Source of the DNA: Tubulanus polymorphus | Taxonomy: Eukaryota > Nemertea > Palaeonemertea > Tubulaniformes > Tubulanidae | Direction of reading: 5' to 3' | DNA: 64,000 bases | Assembly: GCF_964204645.1 (NCBI RefSeq) | Contig: NC_134029.1 | Location: forward strand, 4,659,001 to 4,723,000 | Shown here: positions 1 to 13,011 of the stretch, piece by piece | Position numbering within the stretch: the stretch's first letter is position 1 | Layout: the number at the start of each line of letters is the position of its first letter | The notes under the pieces: model-generated | The model's input: only the letters and a program-made list of their open reading frames with translations | The model's database searches: none | Told to the model about the DNA's origin: nothing | Translations under genes and position numbers: made by a program

Positions 1-2949
1 ACACAAAACTGTCATCCGTCTTAAATGTAACTGACAGCATCTTAGGCCGTCATTTCACGAGCCGTCGCCTTCTACTAAACACAATGTAACATTCGTCTCC
101 ATCCTCCCGCGTGCTGCTGGATGCTGCAGCGGCTCCAGTGAACGCTAATGCATTTTGCGTGTTTGACTGTAATCGTTTTTCGTAATGTAATAATGACAAT
201 TCTAGTAGCTGTTCGCCGACATGCTGGATCAGTGTGACTCGGCACTGTCTTGGCACCATTCTCCGCAACTCTCGACACTGTAGTATCGAGATACCGGGAT
301 GTTTTGCTTGTCATCGGAGACAGCTTGAATCTTTTTCGATGTGCTGCCTGAAATCGGCGCAAAAATCGTTACTATCTCGTTCAGAATTTGTATCTGGTTT
401 GAGCGGTTGCGGTTAAGTTGTAGGGCTTACGTACATTTTACTTTTTTACTGGTATTCAGGAAACATTTTCATTAATTTCCATCAGTAACTATTGGAATCT
501 TATTTCAGCCAAACAGTCAAACAGTTTATGTGCTTTTTTCCTGGTAAAAAATGAACCTAGTTGCGATGTGTGTATTTTGTTAGAAACTTCCAGTCAATTT
601 AGTCTATAGCCCCCACCGTTCTAGAATCTTTCCCAATTCATGCCCCGGACCGACGCTTTTAAGCTTTTTAGTCAAACCCTCTCTTCTTATCTTGTGTTCT
701 TGCTCAATCTACCAAACGTTGATGGTCACGATAAATACATTACGATAAAACATAAATGATACTCTAACTTTCTAATGATAAACACTCTAAGAATGAAGGG
801 CTCTACAGTAGAGGGGTTCTTCAGCTTGCCTCCCGGGAGAAGCCTTAAAGTTCTATCAAAGAACTCAAGTTAGGACTACCACCGAGCCATAAGACCTCTT
901 ACGACGGCCATCGGGAGCCCTTTCTTCGTTACTGCTGCTGCTGCAACAATTTTGCAGCATAAACACGACACAAACGGTCGAAGCGACGATGATGAATGGG
1001 TTTCAATAAAAACTCGCGACCATAAAATCCAGTACGAGGTTGGCGCGCTGCATGATGAATGGAATTATGTATGCATGAAATTGTAGAGACACTTTGCGAG
1101 TTGAGGAGTAAAGATACAACAGGGGAATAATCCATCAGGTCACGTGATATTACTCACTGTCGATATTTTGTCTCTGTGTCGTACTCGCGCGGGGATTTCC
1201 GCGGGTCTAAGTTTGCGTAATTTTTGTCCCGTCACGAGACAAAGATGTTTGCAGTTTGCTCGATGAATGAGGCCCCGGTTGGGATCACATGTCAACGTTA
1301 CTAAAACGCTTTTTTTTACATTAAAAGCATCTTCTGAATATCGCGAGAGTGCGGTCCCTTCATTCGCTAAAGGGAGTTGTATTGGACGTCATGGGCTATA
1401 AAAACTGTTGTCTTCATTGGTTTATAACGAATGGATGATGATACAATTTCACCGAAAACATAATTGTCGGATTGATTGTAAAACTGGCCATTGAGCGGTT
1501 TTGGACACGATCAAGATCATTCATTTTTCTTTGTGATCATGTATACACAATTATCCACTTTATTCTCAAATATTTATTGTCTCATCTCATTTTAGATCTA
1601 AAGTATACGATACGATATGCCAATGGTGAAAACTTCAGAAAAAAGAATTATGTAAGTAGACATTACTATAGTGCGCCCTTTGAATGTTAATGTATTCCCT
1701 TTTTAGTGAAGTAATGTATGCACTGGTTCTTAAGATATTTCATGTCGAAACTGATAATTTTCGAGTCAATTTATTCGTGTATTCCGGCTCAATGTTGTCC
1801 CTGGCACGCGAGGGTTCAGCGTCACGCGCTTAGAAAAACAAAACTTTCACCTGTTATTGAACACGGGTGCGCGTCGTCGTTAACAATTTACGGGTAATAT
1901 TTGAGAATAAACTAGAATGATGGATGATCGTTGTTATCAGCAACCGAGCATCCCCAGCATCCAGCCGGCATCCCTCGGCATCCATTCCATCATCGGAGTC
2001 TTTTCCTGTGCGATATCCATCAAAATTCACTGCTTAGCTATCTTTGCGATTAATGGCCGAACCCATAATTCACGTTAGAAGACGCAGGAAACTAACGCTC
2101 TGATATTAAAGCCGAAATGAATTCCAAATGTGTTGCACGATAGGACTGATATCCGCTACCGGAAGAAATGGTATTTTCTTTCTGGAGACTCTGAGTGCGC
2201 GTAAGCATTCTTCAGATGGAAGCTGGTGGCTGTGTGTAGCGATGTTACGTAATTACACATCGTATTAGATTAATTGTTTTCTTCATCGTCGAGATAAGAG
2301 CATTTGAAACGATGCCGTGATTTAATGGTATTGTATATGCGAGGATAAATGCTGGTAGATATGTAAGAGAGAACGGGTAATGTCACATTTTTAACTCTTT
2401 TGGCGCTGATTACGACCAGTAGTTGCCCGTGAAGTTGGTTAAGAGGATATCGACGACATCTGGTTGGTCAGTTGGTTTCATTTGTCGTCATCGCTTTCGC
2501 TGTTGAAACGAAATGAAGTCGCCATTTTCTTAAGCAATGCATATTCATGCTTGTAGTTCATGCTCCGTGATGGAGTTTGACAATTTCAGCTTTCCCGTGT
2601 GTACACGCTGCTCTTACACAGTCTACTGATAATGCAACTGAAAAAAGGAAATGATATATTTAAATTTAATAGCATCTCTTCATGCTTTCAGTATACGACG
2701 GTGTGTGCAATATGCTGTATGACGTCACACGTTGGAATCACTCTCTTGAGGTGTGTCATGTCAATTCGCACACGGTATCACCAATTCTCTATTGGTGCCG
2801 AATAGATTGAACTCCATTATTTTAATGGCGGAATTATTCCGTTACGCCGAACGGGTTTAATCCAAGGTAACTGAACCATCTCAAGGTTGCTGTTGTTTAA
2901 GGAAAAAATGTCGTTTTCGAAGCGCCGAGGCGTAAAAATAAAATAAAAA
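1..2949. other. No gene recognised; non-coding
   Basis: I see no convincing gene here. Open frames are short, overlap on both strands and mostly lack a start or splice signals. A good 3' splice-like tract ends at 2691 and another reads on the minus strand near 2636, but the frames that follow are short. This is probably intergenic or intronic DNA upstream of the tRNA-Arg on the opposite side. Confidence 0.6.
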
Positions 2950-3022
2950 CGTCCGCGACAGGACTCGAACCTGCAATCTTCTGATTCGAAGTCAGACGCC
3001 TTATCCATTAGGCCACGCGGAC
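2950..3022 (-). tRNA. tRNA-Arg (anticodon UCG)
   Basis: A complete intronless tRNA gene on the minus strand. The seven-base acceptor arms GTCCGCG and CGCGGAC pair perfectly, the discriminator base is G, the D stem is GCCT/AGGC, and the anticodon stem TCTGA/TCAGA closes the loop CTTCGAA, giving anticodon TCG, which reads CGA arginine codons. The T stem is GCAGG/CCTGT with one G-U pair and the loop TTCGAGT. The internal promoter is intact: an A box starting TGGCCTAATGG and a B box GGTTCGAGTCC. A run of five T on the minus strand directly after the gene is the expected RNA polymerase III terminator. The CCA end is not encoded, as in eukaryotes. Nothing suggests a pseudogene. Confidence 0.97.
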
Positions 3023-6000
3023 TTGTTATCTGCATTACTGGCCGACCTGAAAGCCTCGAGCTGATCGGTTGACCATTTATTTATAGTGTCGTAAATATTT
3101 GGCAAGATACTTCATTTGTTTTCAATACACTAAACGCAATTATTCGGTGGCATCTGCTCTGACAGAAGCGCCTTCGCGGCGTCATCCAAATCTCATTTTC
3201 TTTCAACAATTTTCTCGTCTTTGACAGCGGGTGTTATTGCCGAGATAAACGCGATTCGCAAAATTATGGAGTCGAGTTATGAATGATAAGCAGCCCGTAG
3301 TCGCGCTCCTGTCATTATCGGTGCCCAGATTTGACATGTCCACCCGAGATTTGTTTTGTTAACGACGCCGTTGCGATAAAAACCTATTCGCCTGAAAACA
3401 CGGATTGGGCGTCGTAGGCTTGTCATGTGACTGGTGATTGTGCGCCGTCGAGGTGTCATTCAGCCATTGATTGAAAAATGACGAAGTCGCTGGTTAAGAA
3501 TTTTGATTCGGAAGACTATCTGTCATAGGTGACGTTTATCAAATTATGTTTTTCGATCCTGACTGCATGAGATATTTTCTCTCTAAGCCGATGTTTTGTC
3601 GCGAACTGTTTTTGTTGAACAAGAAAGTGATTTAGTATCCCGGGTCAATGTATAGTTTGTCAATAAGTTGACACGTCCCTATACGCCTTTTACACTACTT
3701 CTGAAATATTGATCTCGTGTGCATCTTGGTCGTGCAGCTATGGAGATAAGCCGACCAGGATACGACAGCACGACCAAGGTGTTGTATCCCCGCAGTTCCA
3801 AAGTTGATTCACCTCTTGGTTTAAAACATGCTAATTCAAAGTCAGTTTCAAAATCCGTCGAGAACTGTGGAACTGTGACCAATTTTTGAGCAACTGACCC
3901 CTGGCCGTAAACTCTTCCCGCGACTCCTTGGACGGACAGGTTGCCGCTAAGCTACGCAGACTGTGGCCGCCTAGCGGCGACCTGTCCGCCAAAGAAATCG
4001 TGGGCATGTAATAGACCAATGTAGGTTTGTGGCCAGTTTGTGTTGGCATGAGTTTTGGCGGGTGGTAATCAAACCCTGGCAAGCGAGGATGTTCAGTGAC
4101 ACATTTACATTTTTCAAGTACTTGTATTTATTCGTTTTATTGTGGGACTTCTATCCAAAGTTGACATGGATAGTGTTTTATTCGACAAATGCAAGTATAT
4201 AGTTGTCTTTCGGTTTTCAAATTCATAAAGAATTGATTATGGCGGATTTCGTTTGCCATACACTGCGACAGTCGGATCGGATCCAATCTCGTTCTTCGAT
4301 GTTGTAAATTCGATAAAATATTCTCGTATTATCGATCGACGCTGATTCCACTCTCACTGAGAATTAGAGACATCGGCGCGGTGTACGGAAGCGTGAAAAT
4401 CCGTGTCGCAAACCGCTATAGGGTGTATCCGACACACTACACAACACTGTCGTTAGAATCTTAATGGATTTGATTTTATCCAATTTCACCAGCTAGTCGC
4501 GCATCATCAGCAATAATCAATATTTCGACTCTATATGTTAAAACGTATTATTGATGGTCGAGTATCGATGATGGATAGTGTATATATGTACTGACAGACT
4601 TTATATTGATATATTAGGATTGAGTTAAGTCTAGCATGTACTGTACATCACATCGATTTTGCTCTGTACCCAATCGGTCCGCGATGTCCTCGCCGGTTCA
4701 GCGAAGCACCATCGACTTTGTACGTACGCGCCGGTTTAAGGACTTGTCAGATTTCTTATTTTATATCTGCGTACATGTATTTCTTTCTATAAAATAAACT
4801 TCGAATCGATCCCGGCTTCTCGAAGCAGCGTCGAACGCGTTGCCCAAACACTCAACGTTCGATATTGCCGCCTCGACCCACTCGGAACCAGGCAGACAAT
4901 GATATACGTACAGATGAAACGATTTAATGAAATGGCCACGTTGCTCCGAACCCTCAATAATTCCAGTAGCGCCGCTACGAGCATCTTATGCTTGCACGTT
5001 GAAATGATGCGCAGCCAACGACATCGCTATCATATTACACCATACGGTGCTGCCACCTTCACAGACACGCGTTCAACTGATTTATCGCTAGAAGAGATGA
5101 GGCTAACGACGTTCTAATGAGATAATTATATAATGAATTAGTTTTCACTGATTATGGATAAATCTATCACCTTTCACGACACTGAGTGAACTTGAGAAAT
5201 AATTGGCGTGTTTGTAGCTAGCGAGAACGATGCGACCTGCAACGATTTTTCAATGAAAAGAAGAAGCCGAGACGAAGCTGATTCTCGCGGTGTAAAGTGC
5301 CGAGCCATTTGAAGAGTAATTTAAACTGCTTTGAGAAGAGAGAACGATGTTTTGTGTAGCGCAGACTAAAAGCTAAACATGAAATGGTCGCTGTAGGCTG
5401 TTAGCAGTTCAATACGGATGAAAGTCTTTACGTGTCGAATCGTGCTGGAATTCGAGACAGTTTCGGAGCCTCAAACACTCGTTCCTGAATCCATGGTATT
5501 CTATTACGCGCAGGGGTAAATAAGTCGTAAATTCAAAAACTCGTGAAAAGTTCTCAGAATCACAGAAGAAATCAATAGTGTCATCGTTTCAAGCTTAACT
5601 TTATGCGCGTGACCTTCAAAATGATAGGCTTTCAGAGCATTTCACACTGGTGAACTGATCTTCAGATTGATGGTCGTATTTCAAAAGATAGAAAATGTTC
5701 CTCGACGTCCCAGGGCTCTGCAAAATTCACCTTTGTATGAAAAAAAAAACAATCGATTACAGTCAGACACCTTGCGTGGTTTCTAAACACGTCGAAAGCT
5801 TCCGCGAAAAGAAACATCTCCAAAAAGTTTCGGGAGGATTTCATCAAGCAATTGTAATTCACTCAATCCACACCGGTACGTGCCTGTATAGAATCTATGT
5901 ACGAAAGGGATTAGCGAGCGGATTATAGACGAGGATTAGTGACAGATTATATCAGAGATGGAAATTGTTTCTATTCATCGTACGGAGGGGATAAACCAGC

Positions 6001-8673
6001 AGTAATACCCCGAGACTGCGGCCCACTGGACAACATACATACATGTACTTATAGCGCTGTAGAATTTTACTGTGAGGTTGTTGTTGAATACTGTGTTGAC
6101 CGGATTACCGGGTGACGTATCCATTCTTTGCGAGTTATGATTGATAGCACGAGATGAAATGGCTGCGAATGCCGACAATTCACGGATAAATCTCGTTGCA
6201 TTCGTGTATTAATTGGATTTGTGAATTAATTGTATTTTCTGCGCTGGCGAAGAATAAGCGACCGGTCGCAAATTCTGTCTCGGTTAATACCTGCGTATTA
6301 CGTGTTGCTTTATTTCGCTTCATTGATGCCGGACTTAGGCTTGTCTGCGGATGAAATTAAGCCGTGTTTTTAGATGGAAAATACTCGCGGGTATTGGCTT
6401 TACGCCACAAGTGGCTTATGGGTCCATATTCCAATGATTAGATGGAACGATGGCGTTGGAATTTTCTGCGTGGAATCTGTCGAGGCGGCTTTTCTGATGC
6501 GTTCGCGAGACGGATGTTTGACCTAAACGCCACCCTCGATCATAATTCCCGAGTATCAGGAATTCAAAAATCTGTTGCCTGCTCACACCCTGCAGTGTCT
6601 CATTCAGAAAATGATACCAATTAATTAGCGTAGACGGCGATCTCTTCCCCGGTGGAATAATCATTTTAAATAATGCATACAAGTTGTAACCGTGATGAAT
6701 GAGTCGCACGGAGATGTCACACGTGTTGTCTCTCGAATCGTGGCCTTACGGCTTCATCAAACTGGCGTCAAAACATTCGAAAATCTTCGTGAGAATTCAC
6801 CGGAATTCGTAAACTATATACTTTGTTATATAGATCGTTATAGAAATCCCGCTTTACAAAACGAAAGAAAAAGCTCGTCTAGAAAGTTTCCTCGAGCTAA
6901 TATGATTGTAGATGTTTCGATTGTATCCTATGATAGTCATCTTCAAGAGTACTGACGTTATAAACAAAATTATGAAATATACTTCAATCCAGACATATTT
7001 GAGACTAATTAAGTAATCAGATGTGATACAAACTGGGTAATAGTATAGTTACAAGCAAAACAAATTTAATCCAGACAGTACCCCCTATATTCTGCTCTGA
7101 TTATATCTTGATTACATCATGCGCATGTTTTATCTCCATTTTCTAAAAAAGCATTTTCGCTCTTGCGGATGAAAATCTGTTTAATGAATTTACATAAATG
7201 CGGCGTCGTTTGTCTGCGACTCGATCCTGATTAATGTCACTGCGAATACAAATAACTTGACACTGGTATAAACCAGTGTCACTGATTTGCACAATCCTTA
7301 CTGATGAAGTAACGTACCTTGTCTACCAGTTGCCACTCATCTTCTCAAAGTGCTCTTACAAGCTTCACCGAACACCAGCAGCAATTGCCATAGTAACCAA
7401 AATGAAGATCGGCATCCCGGCGGAATTTGGGCTACCAAGCGTTCACAAGATTTCTCCATATCTCGAAGCTAGTGTTGTGGACACACACAAAGTACGACGT
7501 CGAATATTTTCAGCATCGTGTCATGTCAGCTGGTGACTTTATGCACACAGACTTGCCGGAATTATGTTTTCCCCAATTTTCATTCTCGTCGAAGAGCCCT
7601 TTTTGTTACCTTAAAAACCTGCAAATTGACGCGTAAAATGACTTTTATGATGAACGAGGCGAATAGATGTTTAATTACATAAATGGTACCGGGGGTCACT
7701 TTTGTCCTCAGAATTAGCCCCATAGCAATTGATTTACGTACTATAAAACAACGATAAAACGCTATCAACTCGCAGTTTTATGATCTCTTTTTGCTTCTTG
7801 GTGCGAATGTCTTGATGCAGGGACTCGACTTGGCAATTTGTATATATAGTAGGTGTTAAGCTTGGTTCTTGTTTCGCAACTGCTGGATAATCTTTGCAGC
7901 CCATAGCAGCACCAGGGAGGGAGTCCTAAATCCGCTACGTATTCATACCCTTAACTCGGTCACGACTCATGTAAACTGTAGAAAAGACTACTTCAGTGGA
8001 GTAGTTCAGTACTTCAATGTCGTCTTGCCGGTGTAGAGACATTTTTAGCTTCTTACTGAAAGTCGTCGATTGCGATCGAAGATAAAGACAAAGATTTATA
8101 GCCTAATCTAAACACTTCGATTGCATCGCTCGTCTTCAAAGGGGATCTATTGAAAAATATGAGCTCGGAACATCGAAGATTCGCGTTAATGAGGTTTTAT
8201 GCCTGAAAATCGCCGATTGATCAAACTTACGTTGATGAGAATGCGTCTTTAATGCTACAGTTAAGTTTGATGTTTAGACACTTGATGAATGAAACGACGA
8301 CGGAACACGAGGGGAGAACGTTAATTAAAAGTATACGAAATCATATCACTCAAAACAACAGCAAATATCAGGCGACACTCGTGTCGGCTTTAGTGACAGC
8401 AGTAACAGCCTCAGACTGCGTGTCTGTGTCTGTATCGAGCTGGAGTCAATGACCTGCAATCTCAATATCGCAAACACCAAGCAACCTAAAAGTCGGTTCA
8501 ATTCTATTTACCGAACTGATGTAAAGATATGTATTCGCCTCCTCATACTTTACTCTTAGTCTTTGTAGTAAAATTTGGTCCATTTTCAATCACGTTTTAA
8601 AACGGTTTTTTATCATCTGGTCCAAATACAATCACATCAAAAAATGACTTTTCTATTCGGTGTTTTGTTTTAG
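3023..8673. other. No gene recognised; non-coding
   Basis: About 5.6 kb of AT-leaning sequence with only short overlapping open frames. I found no frame with both a good acceptor and a good donor. A 22-base sequence at 4065-4086 recurs in inverted orientation near 24246 (listed separately). No start codon or promoter was strong enough to call. Confidence 0.55.
4065..4086 (-). repeat. Dispersed repeat R3, copy 1
   Basis: On the minus strand this reads TCGCTTGCCAGGGTTTGATT followed by AC. The same 22 bases, with one difference, occur on the plus strand at 24246-24267. The segment GGTTTGATTACC resembles a tRNA B box (GGTTCGANNCC), so the pair may be remnants of a tRNA-derived short interspersed element. 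No A box could be found at the right distance, so the class is uncertain. Confidence 0.45.
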
Positions 8674-8831
8674 TTGTCATTAGCCGTAGATAGCGTAGTA
8701 ACGACTAGCGCACCTGGTGGATCCTCAATTGCCACAGTAGCGTTGCTATATCTGCATTTATTCACGGCGAGATTCTTGCATCGACCAGCTATCCGCCACT
8801 ATAACCATTTAACCATGCTCCTTTACTTTGA
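8674..8831 (+). CDS. Candidate internal exon, unknown protein
   Basis: A 158-base block between a strong acceptor (ending TTTTGTTTTAG at 8673) and a strong donor (GA followed by GTAAGTC at 8832). One frame is open throughout (52 codons plus two bases), while the other two hit stops within six codons. The peptide carries a hydrophobic stretch in its middle (TVALLYLHLF). It contains the motif SAPGGSSIAT, encoded by a 30-base sequence that is repeated twice more in the window, so the block could be an exonised repeat rather than a gene exon. No family was recognised. Confidence 0.2.
8707..8736 (+). repeat. Dispersed 30-base repeat R1, copy 1
   Basis: The 30 bases begin AGCGCACCTGGTGGATCCTC and end GCCACA. 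They match the minus strand at 31743-31772 and 39465-39494 at about 27 of 30 positions each. All three copies keep one open frame, of the pattern SxPGxSSxAT. Confidence 0.6.
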
Positions 8832-10026
8832 GTAAGTCTTAAAGAGTTTCACATTTTTGCTGTCGTCATTTTGTTCGCCATAATGGTTCGAATTCGTCAT
8901 CATTTCGCTGATCATCGTCGCCATCATCATCGTTAGATGTTGTTTTAGATAATCGGATTTCAACCTGTAGATGAACTTTGCCGACCAAATTCAAAAGTAA
9001 AATTACAGTTCACCTATTACAGAAGCCGTTATGAATCAGCAAAAAAAATCCGATTCGTCAGTAGCTTTTGATGACGATATTGTTTTTGTAATCTGATATA
9101 ATAAAGCTCTTTACAATAGTACAGTTTATAGGTGACTCATGGTATTATTACGTATACTAATAACCACCGTGTGCGCGTGGAACTGGACGCGCTTTGTCCT
9201 ATTAATGAGATAGTGAATGGTAGTTCAGAAGCCGCGCGGTTTTTTCATCATATCGTCGGGTTCCAGTAAATTAAAGCGTCGATAATGCGTCATCATTGCG
9301 CGAGTCTTTGCTGTCATTAAGACTGTCACTGACTGTGCGGTGTCGGTAGTGTGTCTCGTGTCTCGAGATGGGGGTCATTTGCGTTCAAAATCATTTTGAG
9401 CGCAACAGATCGATGATAAATGCACTATAGTGGCATCGAATGACGAACGGATTGCGTATAAGTGTATTAAAACAGTTTTTATGGGCATCGACTTCGATTT
9501 TAAAACCCTAACTAAACCTTGCACTTAGCATACTACACGCTTCGATTCCAATGTTGCTTACGACTCGATAGAAATCATCGGCTTTTAGTTCCTTGCTGCC
9601 TGGCTTATCCTTTTCCTTCGGGAAATAGTTTTTCAGGGGCCATCTGAATATCTAGGTATAAAATTCATTTCATATCATTACCACGCATGTATGTAGCGTG
9701 TATATGTGAGATGGCGGTGGCTCCAGGCTGGGAGAAGATGCTGAGAACCTATTAAGGATTGATTTGCCCCTAATCTGGCTGTTGTCTAGTTAATTATGGG
9801 GATTTAAGTCATTTCCGTGGTTTACAAGAGTCCGACACAGCTGCAGACACGAGCCCTCATTAGCAGACGCGACAGTAGAAGTATAGCAGACGATCTTATG
9901 TGGCTGCTTTATATACGACATTTCTACCATTCGTTTCTTCGTTACTGTTGTATTTCAAAGGAATATGCCTTCTTATCCCGAAGGCCTGAATGAAAATTAT
10001 TCAACCTCTGGAAACATTGTTCGTTC

Positions 10027-10060
10027 CCAGGGAAGTGTGATGCTCATCACACTTCCCTGG
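10027..10060. repeat. Palindrome, 16-base perfect arms
   Basis: Two perfectly complementary 16-base arms (10027-10042 starting CCAGGGAAGTG, and 10045-10060) are separated by only two bases, CT. Such a match is not expected by chance in 64 kb. The stem is too short and too perfect for a typical animal microRNA precursor. A foldback element remnant, a recent inverted duplication or a cruciform-forming site are the likely readings. Confidence 0.9.
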
Positions 10061-10612
10061 TTCCATACGGAAATATCTCTTAACTCGTGGAGTCAGTTAC
10101 AAGTTGAAACAGTTTTTGTTACTGAGCTCGTTCTGCGCGTGCTGTGTATCGGCGTGTGATCAGCCGATCTTAGATTAATAATCCATCAGTTATCTTTCAC
10201 TGACTCATATAATCAAACACATTTATTTCCCGGCCTAAAATCATCGTTAGTTGCCGCGATATAGCGAATTGACACACGCGGGTTACGCCGCGCGCGCATC
10301 GATGATGGAATGCGCGAATTTGTTTATTCAATGAGACATCCACTGTGGATGCGGGTCCGTTCAGGGCTCTGATGTGTCAGAAATGTGCGCAGCTTTAGTT
10401 GTTTCAGTTATTTTTCCAGGAGCAATAATCATTCCATGTGATTAGTCCAATATGGGTTGATTTTATTTTTAGTCGCGTAATAGGAATTCTGTACGCATTG
10501 ACAAGAAAACCAAATATCAAACCAAACGACGTTATTATACCCATGAAGGAATTTCCATATATATTATTTTTGTCAAACCCTCAGTCAAAATTGTCTATAC
10601 GTACATGTATAT

Positions 10613-10648
10613 ACATCTAACAATTCCAATACATCTAACAATTCCAAT
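10613..10648 (+). repeat. Tandem duplication, 18 bases x 2
   Basis: The unit ACATCTAACAATTCCAAT occurs twice in exact tandem. It lies in AT-rich sequence without a recognised gene and is most simply a replication-slippage duplication. Confidence 0.9.
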
Positions 10649-11950
10649 AAGCTGTGCACTAAAACGACTCATTCCTATTACAACAAAAATTGATTGCTTC
10701 GACCGGAGGGCAAATAGCGGACATATATTGGAATATCGCTTGTTTGTAAATCCATCACTGATGCCGGTATTAATTCTCGAGGTTTCAAATCACTCGCTGT
10801 CGCCATTGCGCAGCTCGTTCGTGTGTTTTGCCGTCGTGCTTTTGTCCCACAAGTATATTCACGAGTAATATTAAGTTACGACAGTTTTTGTTTACCGATA
10901 ATTGATATAAACATTTCGACGGTCGCGAATTTGAGTGTTGGCTGAAGTGTGTAAAAGCTCTTATCCTAATGGACGGCGTTCCCGGGCTCCACACGTCCTC
11001 GTGTTTAGTTAACCTGCCGTCGTATTGTTCTCACCGCGACGAAATACAATAGGGCAACGATCGCGGCAACGGCAAAAACTCGGCAATAATCTGGGTTTCT
11101 CACAGAGACAATAGACTTGAAGTTCATTATTGCCACATTCGTGGCACGTAAAACTAATTGAGGTGTAAACAATTATCTTATTCATATCAATTACACAAAA
11201 TACGATTTTTATCAATTATCTCGGGTAAAGATGGTAGACAAATGAATTGATAGATGTTGAAAAATGGTGATGTAAAATGATCTTTCCCTTTTTTCATCAT
11301 TCTGTCTGATGGCTTGACACTTTGCTTTGTGGTATGTATAACTTGAACATTTTGTGGGTGTAAGTAGCCAACATTTATTTCCCAAATACCCCATACAACA
11401 CATGAGTGTCGTAGGATTCTTAAAGTTGTAGACTATAAAATATGGAATACATGTATGTCACAAATTTACTTCAATGTTACAATTATACGCAGTAGAAAAT
11501 TAAAGTCTTGATAATTAATTCAAACTCGTCCTGCGAGTATATTGACTTGATTTAAAGGCGTTTTGAAGAATGTAACTTGACCAAAGTAGTATAGGCCCGG
11601 GCCCAACAGTGCTTCATTCTGGCTACGCCCCAGCAGCATTGTGTTATATTTCTATAATAAACAATATAACGACCGTGTTTGGCCTTGGCTGATGAAAGTT
11701 CCGCCGTTCTTTTCGAGTGGTTGTCGTCGGTGATTTTTGTTGCTGTTATTGGCAGCAGAAACGGGCAAATTTCCATCATAATTCGGCTCTACATCTGCGG
11801 CGGAATGATCGCCGCCAGCGTACGAATACACGAGACAATCGGCAATCATTTATCGGCGCGATGCGAAGATTCTTTCATATGAAAGTGTCGTATCTATAAT
11901 TTCGTCTTTTTGTCGCTTGTTCAGTCTGTCTGTCTGCTCTTGCCCTTCAG

Positions 11951-12091
11951 GTATATTTGATGTCGGTGTGGAGCTGGTGCGCCGAGTTCCATATTAGTAT
12001 CGCGTCATCTCCATCTAGTTATAAGTCGCGAAGCTTTTCACGCATCATGGAACTAGGTTCAACCACCTCGAACTCGTTTGCTGAACTGGGG
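11951..12091 (+). CDS. Candidate internal exon, unknown protein
   Basis: A long pyrimidine tract ending GCTCTTGCCCTTCAG at 11950 forms an excellent 3' splice site. It is followed by exactly 47 open codons to a donor, GGGG followed by GTAAAG, at 12092. The block therefore keeps phase 0 at both ends. The peptide begins VYLMSVWSWCAEF and continues with a serine-rich segment. A second frame is open for the first fifteen codons and would read IFDVGVELVRRVPY before a stop, so a shorter exon in another phase is possible. No domain was recognised and no neighbouring exon joins with certainty. Confidence 0.33.
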
Positions 12092-12338
12092 GTAAAGAAT
12101 TGAGGATACAAATATCAGATAGTGTTTCGTGTTATCATGTTATGTGTATTCACCCAATCTTATACATTTTCTGGAATAACTTGAAGCATTCACATTATTT
12201 CACTCCCTGTTATCCCAAGAGTGGATTTGACATGAATTCTAACATGTTTTACTTTGGTGCAACCCATGCTCACAATTCCCTACTATAGGCCAAAATACGA
12301 CTACTGTCAGTGTTATATATTGTCATTGTCAAGTTGGA

Positions 12339-12348
12339 GGGGGGGGGG
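12339..12348 (+). repeat. Poly-G run, 10 bases
   Basis: Ten consecutive G in AT-rich non-coding sequence. Similar runs occur at 28420-28431 (G12), 31244-31255 (C12) and about 58596-58608 (C13). Confidence 0.9.
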
Positions 12349-12910
12349 AAATCTTTCCAAATAGGGTTGACAGAAGCAAAGATGAATTACGAGCAAAAAA
12401 TTGATCAACATAACCGTCGAAACACAGAGGACAACGGTCAATTACCAAAGGAGTGATGGAAATCTATACTTCTTTTCTTCATAGTGTGCGTATGAATCTA
12501 TACATGCATATCGGCGACAAAATTAAAGACAACTATGTATAATAATCATATGAACAAATAAAGTCAGTGTTTGTTGACATTGTTGGCGGTTTTACCCTCG
12601 TGTGCGGGATGTATATCGGATTCGGGCGGCTTTATTTACTTCCCTCGTATATTAATAGTATTATTACTGGTTAAATATTGGCCGTGGATAGGGGTTCAGT
12701 AGCCACCGTCATCTGTCCAGGATGTTTGCCTTATTAATGCGAATTGCCAGCAACCCCCGTATTTACAATATCGATGTATGTATGCGCGAGACCGGAGACA
12801 AATTCTCAGAAATTATCATAATATTTTTGTGCGTAACAATGTAAACCACGAGTTGAAATGTAAAATTGTTAAACTTCCAGTACACTTCTTAAATGAGCAG
12901 CCTCACTTAC

Positions 12911-13011
12911 AAGAAAAGTAATGTAGAAAAGCCCTCGAACGTCATTCCGAGTTTTTCAATGGTGAATAATCCAAATACTAGATTAACTTTATAGTGCTGC
13001 CACCTAGTCAT
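12911..13011 (-). CDS. Candidate first coding exon, unknown protein
   Basis: On the minus strand an ATG at 13011 (G at position -3) opens 33 codons plus two bases that run straight into a textbook donor, TTCTT followed by GTAAGTGAG, at 12910. The peptide starts MTRWQHYKVN and includes the stretch FTIEKLGMTFEGF. Without splicing the frame ends one codon later. No downstream exon with a matching phase was identified in the next few hundred bases. No family was recognised. A chance open frame beside a good donor is the main alternative. Confidence 0.3.

Noticed and set aside
2817-3035. 72-codon minus-strand frame containing DKASDFESEDCRFESCRG
   Set aside because: It is the translated tRNA-Arg gene, a well-known artefact.
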